A DNA stretch of 33,099 bases from Phenylobacterium sp. Its GTDB lineage: Bacteria > Pseudomonadota > Alphaproteobacteria > Caulobacterales > Caulobacteraceae. The number at the start of each line of letters is the position of its first letter. Position 1 is the stretch's first letter. The notes under the pieces were generated by a model that was not told the origin of the DNA, did no database searches, and saw only the letters and a list, made by a program, of their open reading frames with translations. The stretch is from positions 1-33,099 of the forward strand of contig NZ_JAQGIZ010000146.1 of NCBI RefSeq assembly GCF_028290885.1. The letters are read 5' to 3'. Below, one piece after another: positions 7,257 through 14,251 of the stretch. A program made the position numbers and the translations under genes.

Positions 7257-7609
7257 CAGCAGGCGCGGCCTTCGGCTTCGCAGCAGCGGCTGACCACCCC
7301 GGCGAGCGGCGCGCAGATGCTGGGGGCGCCGCCGCAGCAGTCCTCCACCAGGAAGGCCAACAGCTCGCGCATGCGCTCGTAGGCGGCGGCGTAGACGATC
7401 GAGCGGCCCTCACGCTGGGAGGTCGCCAGGCCCGCCGCGCTGAGGATGGTCAGGTTGGAGGACAGGGTGTTGGGCAGGACGCCGGTGGTCCGCGCGATCT
7501 CGCCGGCCGCGAGGCCCTCGGGCCCGGCCTTCACCAGCAGGCGGAAGACCTCCAGCCGGCCCTCGTGGGCGAGGGCGGAGAGCGCCGTGACGGCGGATAT
7601 CGTTTCCAT
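7256..7609 (-). CDS. arsR: ArsR-family arsenite-responsive repressor
   Basis: A 117-aa winged-helix repressor. I chose METISAV (ATG complementary to 7607-7609) because the longer frame adds a basic, non-conserved leader. The recognition helix region is TTGVLPNTLSSNLTILSAAG (41-60), followed by the wing QREGRSIVYAA. There is no CxC in the DNA-recognition helix. Cysteines instead cluster at the C-terminus: C91, C92 and C99, then C109, C110 and C117. The CC-x6-C arrangement resembles the Acidithiobacillus ferrooxidans ArsR arsenite site (C95, C96, C102). It probably represses its own operon until arsenite binds. Confidence 0.93.
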   Translation of the reverse strand: METISAVTALSALAHEGRLEVFRLLVKAGPEGLAAGEIARTTGVLPNTLSSNLTILSAAGLATSQREGRSIVYAAAYERMRELLAFLVEDCCGGAPSICAPLAGVVSRCCEAEGRAC

Positions 7610-7610
7610 A

Positions 7611-7620
7611 ATTCCGGAAT
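7611..7620. promoter_or_regulatory. Candidate ArsR operator
   Basis: The perfect palindrome ATTCCGGAAT ends one base upstream of the arsR start codon, inside the 85-bp gap between arsR and the divergent DUF3297 gene. Its position would let a bound dimer block initiation or early elongation of the ars operon. No -10/-35 pair could be fixed, and no normal ribosome binding site is visible upstream of arsR, so the transcript may have a very short leader. Confidence 0.45.
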
Positions 7621-7694
7621 AGTCGAAGGTTATGACCCCCGCGTGACGGCGCCGGCGGCTTGAACCGGGCGCGCGGCTGTGCGAGGGCGGAGCC

Positions 7695-7937
7695 ATGACC
7701 GAGACCCTGCCAGACCGCCTCTCCACCGACCCCGACAGCCCGTTCTACGACGCCGACATCCTGGCGCGGAACGTGGGCGTCCGCTTCAAGGGCGAGGACA
7801 AGACCAACGTCGACGAATATTGCGTCTCCGAGGGCTGGGTGCGCCTGGCGGTGGGCGCCTCCAAGGACCGCCGCGGCAAGCCCTTGACCATCAAGCTGCA
7901 GGGCCCCGTGGAGCCCTACTTCCGCGACGAGGGCTGA
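7695..7937 (+). CDS. DUF3297 family protein
   Basis: An 80-aa cytoplasmic protein whose whole length matches my memory of DUF3297: the N-terminal LPDRLSTDPDSPFYD, then GVRFKGEDKTNVDEYCVSEG, and the C-terminal PLTIKLQGPVEPYF. Members are small single-domain proteins widespread in proteobacteria with no established function. ATG 7695 follows GGGCGGAG at an acceptable distance. The gene is divergent from arsR and 7 bp upstream of the Cys-rich unknown gene, with which it probably forms an operon. Confidence 0.9.
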   Translation: MTETLPDRLSTDPDSPFYDADILARNVGVRFKGEDKTNVDEYCVSEGWVRLAVGASKDRRGKPLTIKLQGPVEPYFRDEG

Positions 7938-7944
7938 GGCGCCG

Positions 7945-8538
7945 ATGGGCGAGCCCGCCGAACCGGTGTGGCGGGTCGGCGAGAGCGTGCCCTGGTTGGT
8001 GGCCTGGAGCGGCGAGCAGGCGTTCGAGCTGCAGAAGTCGGTGCTGTTCCCCGGCATGATCGAGCTTTCCCAGGCGGAGCGGCCGGGCGAGGGCGTGCCG
8101 ATCTTCGGCGCGGTGCACGTGAACCGCCAGCGGCGGGGCCTGGCCCGGCACCTGTGCCACGTCTGCGGCCAGCCGACGCCGGCCCGCGACCGCTGGATCT
8201 TCCCGGCGGCCTCGGGCGGCATGGTGACGATGGCCGAAGGCGGCGAACGCTATGGCGGCAACGTGCCGCCGGTGCACGAAGCCTGCGCCCGGCGCGCCCG
8301 GCGGCAGTGTCCGCACCTGAAGGCGGCGATGGCGCGTCCGATCGCCTGTCCGGCCGACGAGGGCCGACTGATCTGGCGCACCGACGTGGTTCCGGGAATG
8401 GAGCAGCTGGCGAAGTCCTTTCCGGTGGGGCTGGACGTCGTGATGTCCTGCTACCGGCTCTACGGCGAGGCGTTTTCCCGGAAGGTGGCCAGGCTCAGGC
8501 GCGAAGAGGCCGCCCGCGGCCGAAAGGCCGCCCCCTAA
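7945..8538 (+). CDS. Cys/His-containing protein of unknown function, 197 aa
   Basis: Begins 7 bp after DUF3297 and is probably cotranscribed. There is no signal peptide. A likely metal site is formed by C71 and C74 (CHVCGQP) with C114 and C122 (HEACARRARRQCPH), the latter pair flanked by H111 and H124; this is zinc-ribbon-like spacing. The N-terminal 60 residues are rich in Trp, Phe and Glu, and the C-terminus is basic (KVARLRREEAARGRKAAP). I do not recognise the family. The stop codon TAA (8536-8538) lies inside the first unit of a repeat tract, so the extreme C-terminus may have been altered by that tract. Confidence 0.75.
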   Translation: MGEPAEPVWRVGESVPWLVAWSGEQAFELQKSVLFPGMIELSQAERPGEGVPIFGAVHVNRQRRGLARHLCHVCGQPTPARDRWIFPAASGGMVTMAEGGERYGGNVPPVHEACARRARRQCPHLKAAMARPIACPADEGRLIWRTDVVPGMEQLAKSFPVGLDVVMSCYRLYGEAFSRKVARLRREEAARGRKAAP

Positions 8539-8630
8539 TGACTTGGTCGAAAGCCCGCCCCGTGATGACTTGGGCCGAAAACCTGGGCCTTGGGACTTTG
8601 CGGCGAAAATCTGTCCCTTAATCATTGAGT
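8532..8630. repeat. Degenerate tandem repeat tract, possible mobile-element end remnant
   Basis: Three to four imperfect units of about 25-30 bp follow one another: CCCCTAATGACTTGGTCGAAA, then CCCCGTGATGACTTGGGCC-GAAAA, then a weaker GGGACTTTGCGGCGAAAATC, then CCCTTAATCATTGAG. Short multiple repeats of this sort occur at the ends of some insertion sequences, where they bind transposase (for example in the IS21 family). No transposase gene is present, so this could be a solo end or scar. The assignment to an element type is a guess. Confidence 0.5.
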
Positions 8631-8720
8631 GACGAGAACCGTGCGTACCTGCGACCATCGGACATCGCGCAGGACGCCGAAGTTCGGTGAAATAAGGCGA
8701 TCCTGGGGCAGGAGAGCGTG

Positions 8721-8930
8721 ATGTTTGATCTCAGCGTTGTGGCCTTCGACGGGCGTTGGATCCTGGTGGACGAGGCCGAGGGCGAACTCGGCGACTTCGC
8801 CACCAAGGACGAGGCGCTGAAGGCTGCCGGCTATTTCGCGGTGCTGGACCGCGAGCCCAGGCACGTGCTGATCCAGGACGACGTCGGCGAATGGGACGAG
8901 ACCGTCGTCGAACCGCCCCGGATGCACTGA
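8721..8930 (+). CDS. Small protein, DUF2188-like, 69 aa
   Basis: ATG 8721 has a well-spaced GGAG (8711-8714); an adjacent GTG at 8718 is less well placed. The protein reads as three strands, a helix and a strand: FDLSVVAFDGRWILVDE, then FATKDEALKAAGYFAV, then HVLIQDDVGEWDE. This compact layout resembles the small DUF2188-type fold in which a Gly-Trp turn precedes a helix beginning with a DEAL-type cap. The protein is acidic and cytoplasmic. Function unknown. It may be distantly related to the 59-aa product at 16110-16289. Confidence 0.75.
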   Translation: MFDLSVVAFDGRWILVDEAEGELGDFATKDEALKAAGYFAVLDREPRHVLIQDDVGEWDETVVEPPRMH

Positions 8931-8955
8931 CGGCGGTCCACACCCGACCGTGGCG

Positions 8956-9219
8956 ATGTCCAGGGAACAGGTTTCCAGAATAATATGGGTTGCCGGCGCG
9001 GCGACGTTTCTATCTTCCATAGTGTATAGCTTATATCTCAATGGCGGCCCGGCCGTGCCGATGCCTGAAACAGGCCAAATATTCCCGCAATACCTGCATG
9101 GGCACGTTGCATACATCACGTCCTGGCAAAGAATTTTATTGAGAGTGACATTTGGTATCTCATTTGGACTTGGCTTAATATTTGTGGCCTTGGGCCTTGG
9201 CGATACCAAAAACAAATAG
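8956..9219 (+). CDS. AT-rich small membrane protein of unknown function
   Basis: An 87-aa protein from ATG 8956 (a GTG two codons earlier is also possible). It has two probable membrane segments, VAGAATFLSSIVYSLYL near the N-terminus and VTFGISFGLGLIFVALGL near the C-terminus, separated by a periplasmic or cytoplasmic loop rich in Pro, His and Gln. By hand count the coding bases are about 47% G+C, far below the neighbouring genes, and the codons end often in A or T. This suggests recent acquisition. I recognise no family. Confidence 0.65.
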   Translation: MSREQVSRIIWVAGAATFLSSIVYSLYLNGGPAVPMPETGQIFPQYLHGHVAYITSWQRILLRVTFGISFGLGLIFVALGLGDTKNK

Positions 9220-9346
9220 AGGTGGGGGCGGCGCTTCTTTGCCGGTATCCCTCGGGCTTGAAATAGAGCGGCCCGACCCAGGCCACGATCCTGCGGGAAG
9301 AAGGAGCCGGCCGCATCTGCGCCGACGCTCCCCGCGGGAGGATCCC

Positions 9347-9577
9347 TTGCCCAATTTCATCTGGCCGAGCCTTCGCCGGCGTGACGTAGGACCCGCCGGC
9401 GCGCTGGGGCGCGTCATCCACTGGCTGGGCGTGATCGTGGCGGGGCTGTGCGCCATGCTGGCCCTGGAGTTCGCCGTGGAAGGCTGGGCGACGCGGTTGA
9501 GCCGCGACCTCCTGCTGACGGCGATCGTGCTGGCCGTCGTCGCGCGCGCCGCGCGCTACGTGCTGGCCCGCGAGTAG
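9347..9577 (+). CDS. Small membrane protein, 76 aa
   Basis: I chose the TTG at 9347 because a GGGAGGA ribosome binding site (9335-9341) sits 5 bp upstream; the open frame extends further back but with non-protein-like sequence. The product starts MPNFIWPSLRRRD. It has one or two hydrophobic segments (HWLGVIVAGLCAMLALEFAV and LLLTAIVLAVVARAARYVL) and ends with a basic tail. It is probably an inner-membrane protein with two helices. Function unknown. Confidence 0.65.
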   Translation: MPNFIWPSLRRRDVGPAGALGRVIHWLGVIVAGLCAMLALEFAVEGWATRLSRDLLLTAIVLAVVARAARYVLARE

Positions 9578-9619
9578 GCGCGGCTTGCCAAGGCGAGGCG
9601 GCCGGGGTTTGCTCGGGCG

Positions 9620-10096
9620 ATGACCGACGCGACTTCGACCCCTCCGGACGGCTGGAAGCACACCGGCGTGCGGGTGGTGCCGGGCGACCAGCTCGACGAC
9701 TCCACGCCGCAGACGCCCGGCATGCACCGCGCTGCGGCCATCGACCGGGCCCGCATGGGCGCCCAGAAGCTCTGGGCCGGCACCGTGCACATCCACGCCA
9801 ACGCCAAGACCGGCGCGCACCACCACGGGCCGCTGGAGAGCGTGATCTATGTGGTGAGCGGCCGCGCGCGGATGCGCTGGGGCGAGAAGCTGGAGTTCAC
9901 CGCCGAGGCGGGGCCCGGCGACTTCATCTATGTGCCGCCCTATGTGCCGCACCAGGAGATCAATGCCTCCACCGAGGAGACCCTGTCCTGCGTGCTGGTG
10001 CGCAGCGATAGCGAGGCGGTGGTGGTCAACCTGGAGATCGAGCCGGTCGAGAAGCCCGAGGGCGTGGCCTGGATCGACCCGATCCACAGGAATTAG
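9620..10096 (+). CDS. Cupin domain protein
   Basis: A 158-aa single-domain cupin. Motif 1 is GAHHHGPLESVIYVVSGRARM, giving His67-69 and Glu73 as likely metal ligands; motif 2 is PGDFIYVPPYVPHQEIN, giving His111. These residues would hold a divalent metal in the barrel. Enzymes and sensors of many kinds share this fold, and nothing else in the sequence fixes the substrate. The protein is cytoplasmic with no signal peptide. It lies alone, converging on the DUF992 gene with 63 bp between. Confidence 0.9.
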   Translation: MTDATSTPPDGWKHTGVRVVPGDQLDDSTPQTPGMHRAAAIDRARMGAQKLWAGTVHIHANAKTGAHHHGPLESVIYVVSGRARMRWGEKLEFTAEAGPGDFIYVPPYVPHQEINASTEETLSCVLVRSDSEAVVVNLEIEPVEKPEGVAWIDPIHRN

Positions 10097-10159
10097 TGCG
10101 CGCCAGGAGCGGCGTCGCTCACCGCCCGGAGGGAGCCCAGAGGGCGGCGAGCGTCGACC

Positions 10160-10627
10160 TCACCCCTCGGATCGCAGCGTCATCGCGCCGATTCCCGCCG
10201 CGACGTCCAAGCCGGTGGTTCCCTCGACGCTGACGGGCTGCAGGGCGATGCTCCTGTCGAGCCCGCCGATCAGGGCGTTCGCGCCGACCCCGACAATGGC
10301 AGTCGCGCTCGCGGTTGCACCCGCGTAGTGACCTGAAAGAGCGCCGCGCGCCGTGTCGTTATGCGGTGCGATGACCGCCCAAACGAGCGTGCCGGAGTGC
10401 TGGTAGCCGACATCCACGCCGACCCTCGTCATGTTGCCTGCATAGTGCTCAATCCGGTCGCCGCTCGAGAAGGTGCAGCTGAGGGGGCGCGCCGAGCCCA
10501 GGATGAGGCCCCATCCGCCGCGCTCGTTGCAGGAGAGGGTGCCGATCTTGACGCCGGAATCCGCTTGCGCCGGAACCGCCAACCCGAACGCGCCGATGAG
10601 GGCGGCGCATGCCAAAAGCTTGTTCAT
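10160..10627 (-). CDS. DUF992 family exported protein
   Basis: A 155-aa protein from the ATG complementary to 10625-10627. The upstream extension of the frame is not protein-like. Residues 1-22 are a Sec signal peptide (cleavage near AQA-DSGV). The mature sequence follows the DUF992 pattern closely: VKIGTLSCN, GWGLILGSARPLSCTF, then a Gly/Ala-rich region ending GANALIGG and SIALQPVSVEGTTGLDVAAG. Two conserved cysteines probably form a disulfide. The family is typical of alphaproteobacteria, periplasmic, and has no established function. Confidence 0.93.
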   Translation of the reverse strand: MNKLLACAALIGAFGLAVPAQADSGVKIGTLSCNERGGWGLILGSARPLSCTFSSGDRIEHYAGNMTRVGVDVGYQHSGTLVWAVIAPHNDTARGALSGHYAGATASATAIVGVGANALIGGLDRSIALQPVSVEGTTGLDVAAGIGAMTLRSEG

Positions 10628-10861
10628 TTTACTCACTCCGTCGTCGTCGCGGGCAAAAGCGCCGCGACCGTCAGCCCTTCCAGGCCTCTCATAAGGCTCA
10701 CCCGGCCAGGTTGTTCCCAGCAACGGGACCCATGCGTGGCGGTGCATCACCGGCTGCAGCGGCGCGCGCCAACGGCGGCGAGCGAATATTTCCGCAAGCG
10801 CTGTCGGCTCCGCGCTCGCGCGTTCGTCCTTGGGCTGGAAACCCCAGCGAGGAAACCACCC

Positions 10862-11203
10862 ATGCGCTATCTGTCGATCTATCGTCCCGAGTCCGGCGTC
10901 GAGGGCGGCATGCCCAGCCAGGAACACATGGCCGCCATGGGCCGGCTGATCGAGGAATGGACCGCCAAGGGCAAGCTGATCTCCACCGAGCCGCTGACGC
11001 CGCGCGACCGCTGCGCCCGCGTGCGGCTGGCGGACGGCGAGTTCACGGTGTCGGACGAGGCGGTGCGGGCCGGCGGCTTCGCCTTCCTGGACGCCGACTC
11101 CAAGGAAGAGGCGATCGAGCTCTGCAAGGCGTTCCTGAAGGTCGCCGGCGAGGGAACCTGCGAACTGCGCCAGGTGCTGAAGTTCGCGCCCCAGCCGGCG
11201 TGA
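10862..11203 (+). CDS. YCII-related (DGPF) domain protein
   Basis: A 113-aa cytoplasmic protein with the ferredoxin-like YCII fold: MRYLSIYRPES strand, a helix (HMAAMGRLIEEWTAKGKLIST), then LTPRDRCARVRLADGEFTVSD, and a final helix with DSKEEAIELCKAFL. This layout is the usual one for the PhnB/DGPF branch of the superfamily, whose members often sit with ECF sigma factors; none is nearby here. An AGGA ribosome binding site precedes ATG 10862. Enzymatic activity is unproven for most members. Confidence 0.88.
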   Translation: MRYLSIYRPESGVEGGMPSQEHMAAMGRLIEEWTAKGKLISTEPLTPRDRCARVRLADGEFTVSDEAVRAGGFAFLDADSKEEAIELCKAFLKVAGEGTCELRQVLKFAPQPA

Positions 11204-11224
11204 CCGGCCGCCCGGGGGCCGCGG

Positions 11225-12142
11225 TCAGTGCAGGAAGTTGCTGACGACCGCGACCGTGGCCGTCGGGTTCTCCTCCATCACCCAGTGCCCGGCGTTGGGG
11301 ATCACCGCGCCCTGGACGTTGGTCGCCGCCGCGCGGGCCACCACCGCCATCGTCGGGCCGAAGGACTTCTCGCCGCCGATGGCCAGCACCGGCATGGTCA
11401 GCGGGCCCTTTGCGAGGAAGGCCTTGTTGTCGATCGCGTCCTGGTCGAAGGCGTGGAACTGCTCGAAGCCGTCGTGCATGGCCTGCGGCCGGGCGTAGAG
11501 CGCGGCATAGTGCTGGCGCGAGGCCTCGTCGAAGTTCTTCGGGTTGGCCGAGAACTCGTTCCAGAAGCGGTCGAGGTAGATGCGCTCGCGGCCCTTGACC
11601 AGGCGCTCCATGTCCGGGCCGCCGAAGCGGAAGTGCCAGAGCAGCGGGCTCTTGAGGATCTCGTCCCACGGCCCGACGCCGGGAATGGGCGCGTCCATCA
11701 GCACCAGCTTAGTGACGCGTTCGGGCTGCTCGGCCACGAAGGCGTAGCCGACCATGTTGCCGATGTCGTGGGCGACCACATCGACCTTGCCGATCTTCAG
11801 GGCGTCGAGGACGCCGGAGACGTCACGTCCCTGGTTCTTCTTGTCGTAGCCGCCCGCGGGGTGGGCGGAGAGGCCCATGCCGCGCAGGTCCGGGACGATA
11901 ACGGTGTGGTTCCGGGCGAGCTTGACGGCCAGCGGCTGCCACATATCCCCGGTCTCGCCGTAGCCGTGCAGCATCACCACGGCCGGGCCGTGGCCGCCGA
12001 CGCGGACGAAGATCTTGGTGCCGTTCGCAGCGATCATCTGCGTCTTGAAGCTGGCCGGGAACGGCTGGACGGCGGCCACGGCAGAGGCGGCGAGCAGCGA
12101 TGCGCCCAAGGCGATCGCGGCGACCGAAGCGATCTTCAGCAT
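11225..12142 (-). CDS. Secreted alpha/beta hydrolase, Cif-like epoxide hydrolase family
   Basis: A 305-aa protein starting at the ATG complementary to 12140-12142, with a signal peptide (residues 1-24). The nucleophile elbow is VAHDIGN, so the nucleophile is Asp126, not Ser, as in epoxide hydrolases and haloacetate dehalogenases. The general base is His286 (AGHW), and HGYGETGDMW (59-68) forms the oxyanion region. Several blocks recall the Pseudomonas aeruginosa secreted epoxide hydrolase Cif: MDAPIP (149-154), LLWHF with His170, and YARPQAMHDGFEQF. The Tyr expected in the last block appears to be replaced (Gln228/Phe229). The substrate is unknown. It lies 75 bp downstream of the S9 peptidase on the same strand. 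Confidence 0.88.
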   Translation of the reverse strand: MLKIASVAAIALGASLLAASAVAAVQPFPASFKTQMIAANGTKIFVRVGGHGPAVVMLHGYGETGDMWQPLAVKLARNHTVIVPDLRGMGLSAHPAGGYDKKNQGRDVSGVLDALKIGKVDVVAHDIGNMVGYAFVAEQPERVTKLVLMDAPIPGVGPWDEILKSPLLWHFRFGGPDMERLVKGRERIYLDRFWNEFSANPKNFDEASRQHYAALYARPQAMHDGFEQFHAFDQDAIDNKAFLAKGPLTMPVLAIGGEKSFGPTMAVVARAAATNVQGAVIPNAGHWVMEENPTATVAVVSNFLH

Positions 12143-12217
12143 GTCGATAGCTCCCGTTTCGATGACCAACGGTCGCACGAAAAACCGGTCGCGTAACGGT
12201 GGAGCTTTTGCGGGAAC

Positions 12218-14125
12218 CTACGGCTGCCCCAGGTAGTGGTCGAACCAGCCGAGGATGCGCTTTTTCAGGTCGGCCTTGTGCTCGGCCTCGCGGATGCCGT
12301 GGCCCTCGCCGGGGTAGATCACCAGCGAATTGGGCACGCCCACGGCGTCAAGGCCGTGGTGGAACTCCAGCGACTGGGCGGGCGGGCATTCGACGTCGCG
12401 CTCGCCGACGTAGATGAAGGTCGGCGTCCTGGCGGCCTTGATCGAGCGGATCGGCGACAGGCGGTCGTAGACGGAGGGGTCGTCGTAGACGGTCGAGCCG
12501 AAGAACGGGACCATCCACTGGTCGATGCCGTTCTGACCGTAGTAGCTGACCCAGTTGGCGATGCCGGCGCCGGCCACCGCGGCCTTGAACCGCTGGGAGT
12601 GGGTGACGGTCCACATGGTCATGAAGCCGCCGTAGCTGTGGCCGTAGACGCCCAGGCGCTTGTCGTCGACCGGGGCGACCTTCTCCACCGCATCGACGCC
12701 CGCCAGGATGTCGCGCAGGTCGCCGCCCCCGAAGTCCTTGACGTTGGCCTTGGTGAAGGCCTCGCCCTGGCCGAAGGAGCCGCGCGGATTGGGCAGGAAG
12801 ACGTAGTAGCCATGGGCCACGAGGTCGTAGGCGGTCCCCTTCCAGGTGTAGCTGGGCTGGGTCGCCGCGCTCGGGCCGCCGTGCACCTCGACGATCATCG
12901 GATAGGTCTTGCCGGGCTCGACCGTGGCCGGACCCAGCAGCCAGCCCTGGACGTCGAAGCCTTCGTTCTTCCAGGTGATGCTGCGGGCGCTGACCTGGGC
13001 GGTCAGGCCGTCGTTCTCATGGGTGATGGTCTTCGGCGCGCTCAGCGAGCCGGCCGCGATGTGCGGGCCGGTGGTGAAGTCCTCGCCGACGCCGGCCAGG
13101 ACCTTGCCGTCGCGGCTGATCGAGACGCGGCCGTCGCCGGCGGAGAAGGTTTCGGGCGCGGAGAGCAGGGTCCGGGTCGCGCCGGTCGCGGGATCGACGG
13201 TGATGAGCGCGTTCTGGTCGCCGACGACGGCGGTGGCGAAGAGCGCTTTCTCGCGCCAGATCAGCGAGGAGAGGCTGCCCTTGTAGTTGGGCGTCCGGTC
13301 GACCGCCGACCCGCCCGCGAAGGGCACGGTGTAGAGGTCGCCGCCCACCGGTCCGAAATCCGAGTGCAGGCCGCCGATGAAGGCCACCGTCCTGCCGTCG
13401 GGGGAGACGCGCGGGAACTTGATCTGCACCGGGGGCGCGGCGATCTCGCGGAACGAGCCGTCGAGGCCGACCGCGGCCAGCCTGGCGACCCACCAGTTGT
13501 TGTCGCCGTCGCCCTTGGCCTCGGAGACCACGAAGCCCTTGCCGTCGGGAGTCCAGTCGTACTCGTAGACGAAGGTGTCGGCCGGCGAGAGGAACTTCAG
13601 GGGTCCGCCGGCGGAGGGCAGGACCGCGACGCGTTGCTCGTCCGTAGCGGATCCGATCTCGCCGACCTGGGCCGCGCCGGCCTGGGTGGCGCCGGTCTGC
13701 TTGCTGGGCCGCTCTGTGGCCAGCACCGCCAGGGTCGCGCCGTCCGGCGACCAGCGGGGGGCCTCGAGCAGGCCGTCGAAGGCGAGCGCCACCGCAGCCT
13801 TGCCGGCGCGCACCACCTGCAGGGTGGCGGACTTGGCCTTGCGGTCGCTGGAGACGAAGGCCAGCGCCGCGCCGTCCGGCGACCAGGCGGGGCCGGCATA
13901 GAAGCAGCTCGCGCAAGGGTCGTAACGGGCCACGACCTTGCCGTTGGCCCGATTGCGGACCACCACGACGCCGTGCGGATCGGCTTCCGACTGGAAGAGC
14001 TCGTCGGTCTCGACCGTGGCGATCAGGTCGCCTTTCGGGGAGAGGGCCAGGTCCTGGTAGCCGCGCACCTGCGCCGCCGGCGCCGGCTGCGCCGCCAGCG
14101 CCAGCGCCATCATCAAGCCCGCCAT
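12218..14125 (-). CDS. S9 family (prolyl oligopeptidase-type) serine peptidase
   Basis: A 635-aa exported peptidase. ATG 14125 is preferred over GTG 14131 because GGGGGAG lies 7 bp upstream of it. A signal peptide covers about residues 1-18. The N-terminal 380 residues form a beta-propeller with repeated LSPKGD, WSPDG and VSPDGR blades. The C-terminal alpha/beta hydrolase domain carries the catalytic triad: Ser497 in GHSYGGF, Asp577 in GERDVECPP and His609 in GEGHGI. These enzymes cleave short peptides as dipeptidyl or acylaminoacyl peptidases; the exact specificity cannot be read here. It is likely periplasmic. Confidence 0.95.
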   Translation of the reverse strand: MAGLMMALALAAQPAPAAQVRGYQDLALSPKGDLIATVETDELFQSEADPHGVVVVRNRANGKVVARYDPCASCFYAGPAWSPDGAALAFVSSDRKAKSATLQVVRAGKAAVALAFDGLLEAPRWSPDGATLAVLATERPSKQTGATQAGAAQVGEIGSATDEQRVAVLPSAGGPLKFLSPADTFVYEYDWTPDGKGFVVSEAKGDGDNNWWVARLAAVGLDGSFREIAAPPVQIKFPRVSPDGRTVAFIGGLHSDFGPVGGDLYTVPFAGGSAVDRTPNYKGSLSSLIWREKALFATAVVGDQNALITVDPATGATRTLLSAPETFSAGDGRVSISRDGKVLAGVGEDFTTGPHIAAGSLSAPKTITHENDGLTAQVSARSITWKNEGFDVQGWLLGPATVEPGKTYPMIVEVHGGPSAATQPSYTWKGTAYDLVAHGYYVFLPNPRGSFGQGEAFTKANVKDFGGGDLRDILAGVDAVEKVAPVDDKRLGVYGHSYGGFMTMWTVTHSQRFKAAVAGAGIANWVSYYGQNGIDQWMVPFFGSTVYDDPSVYDRLSPIRSIKAARTPTFIYVGERDVECPPAQSLEFHHGLDAVGVPNSLVIYPGEGHGIREAEHKADLKKRILGWFDHYLGQP

Positions 14126-14177
14126 GTTCACGCTCCCCCGGAACTCCGTGTCCGGACTTGGCTATGAGATAAGCGCA

Positions 14178-14242
14178 GGGGCTACAAGCCCCCTCCGTCA
14201 GCTTCGCCGACACCTCCCCCGAAGTGTTCCTTTCGGGGGAGG
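14178..14242. terminator. Two hairpins between pirin and S9 peptidase genes
   Basis: Hairpin 1 (14178-14192) has a 6-bp GGGGCT/AGCCCC stem with a 3-nt loop. Hairpin 2 (14213-14242) has a 10-bp stem, CCTCCCCCGA/TCGGGGGAGG, with a 10-nt loop. The second resembles a hairpin I recall as common in Caulobacter intergenic DNA. Neither is followed by a long T-run on the minus strand, so they may be structured repeats or weak terminators after the pirin gene. Confidence 0.5.
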
Positions 14243-14251
14243 AATGCGGGC

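Noticed and set aside
11228-12196. A 322-codon plus-strand open frame opposite the Cif-like hydrolase
   Set aside because: Shadow of a gene with a clear signal peptide and catalytic residues; the plus-strand product has no domain and no ribosome binding site.
12236-14167. A 643-codon plus-strand open frame opposite the S9 peptidase
   Set aside because: The composition (Val, Gly, Asp, Arg, His) is typical of the reverse complement of a GC-rich gene; the minus-strand product has full peptidase motifs.
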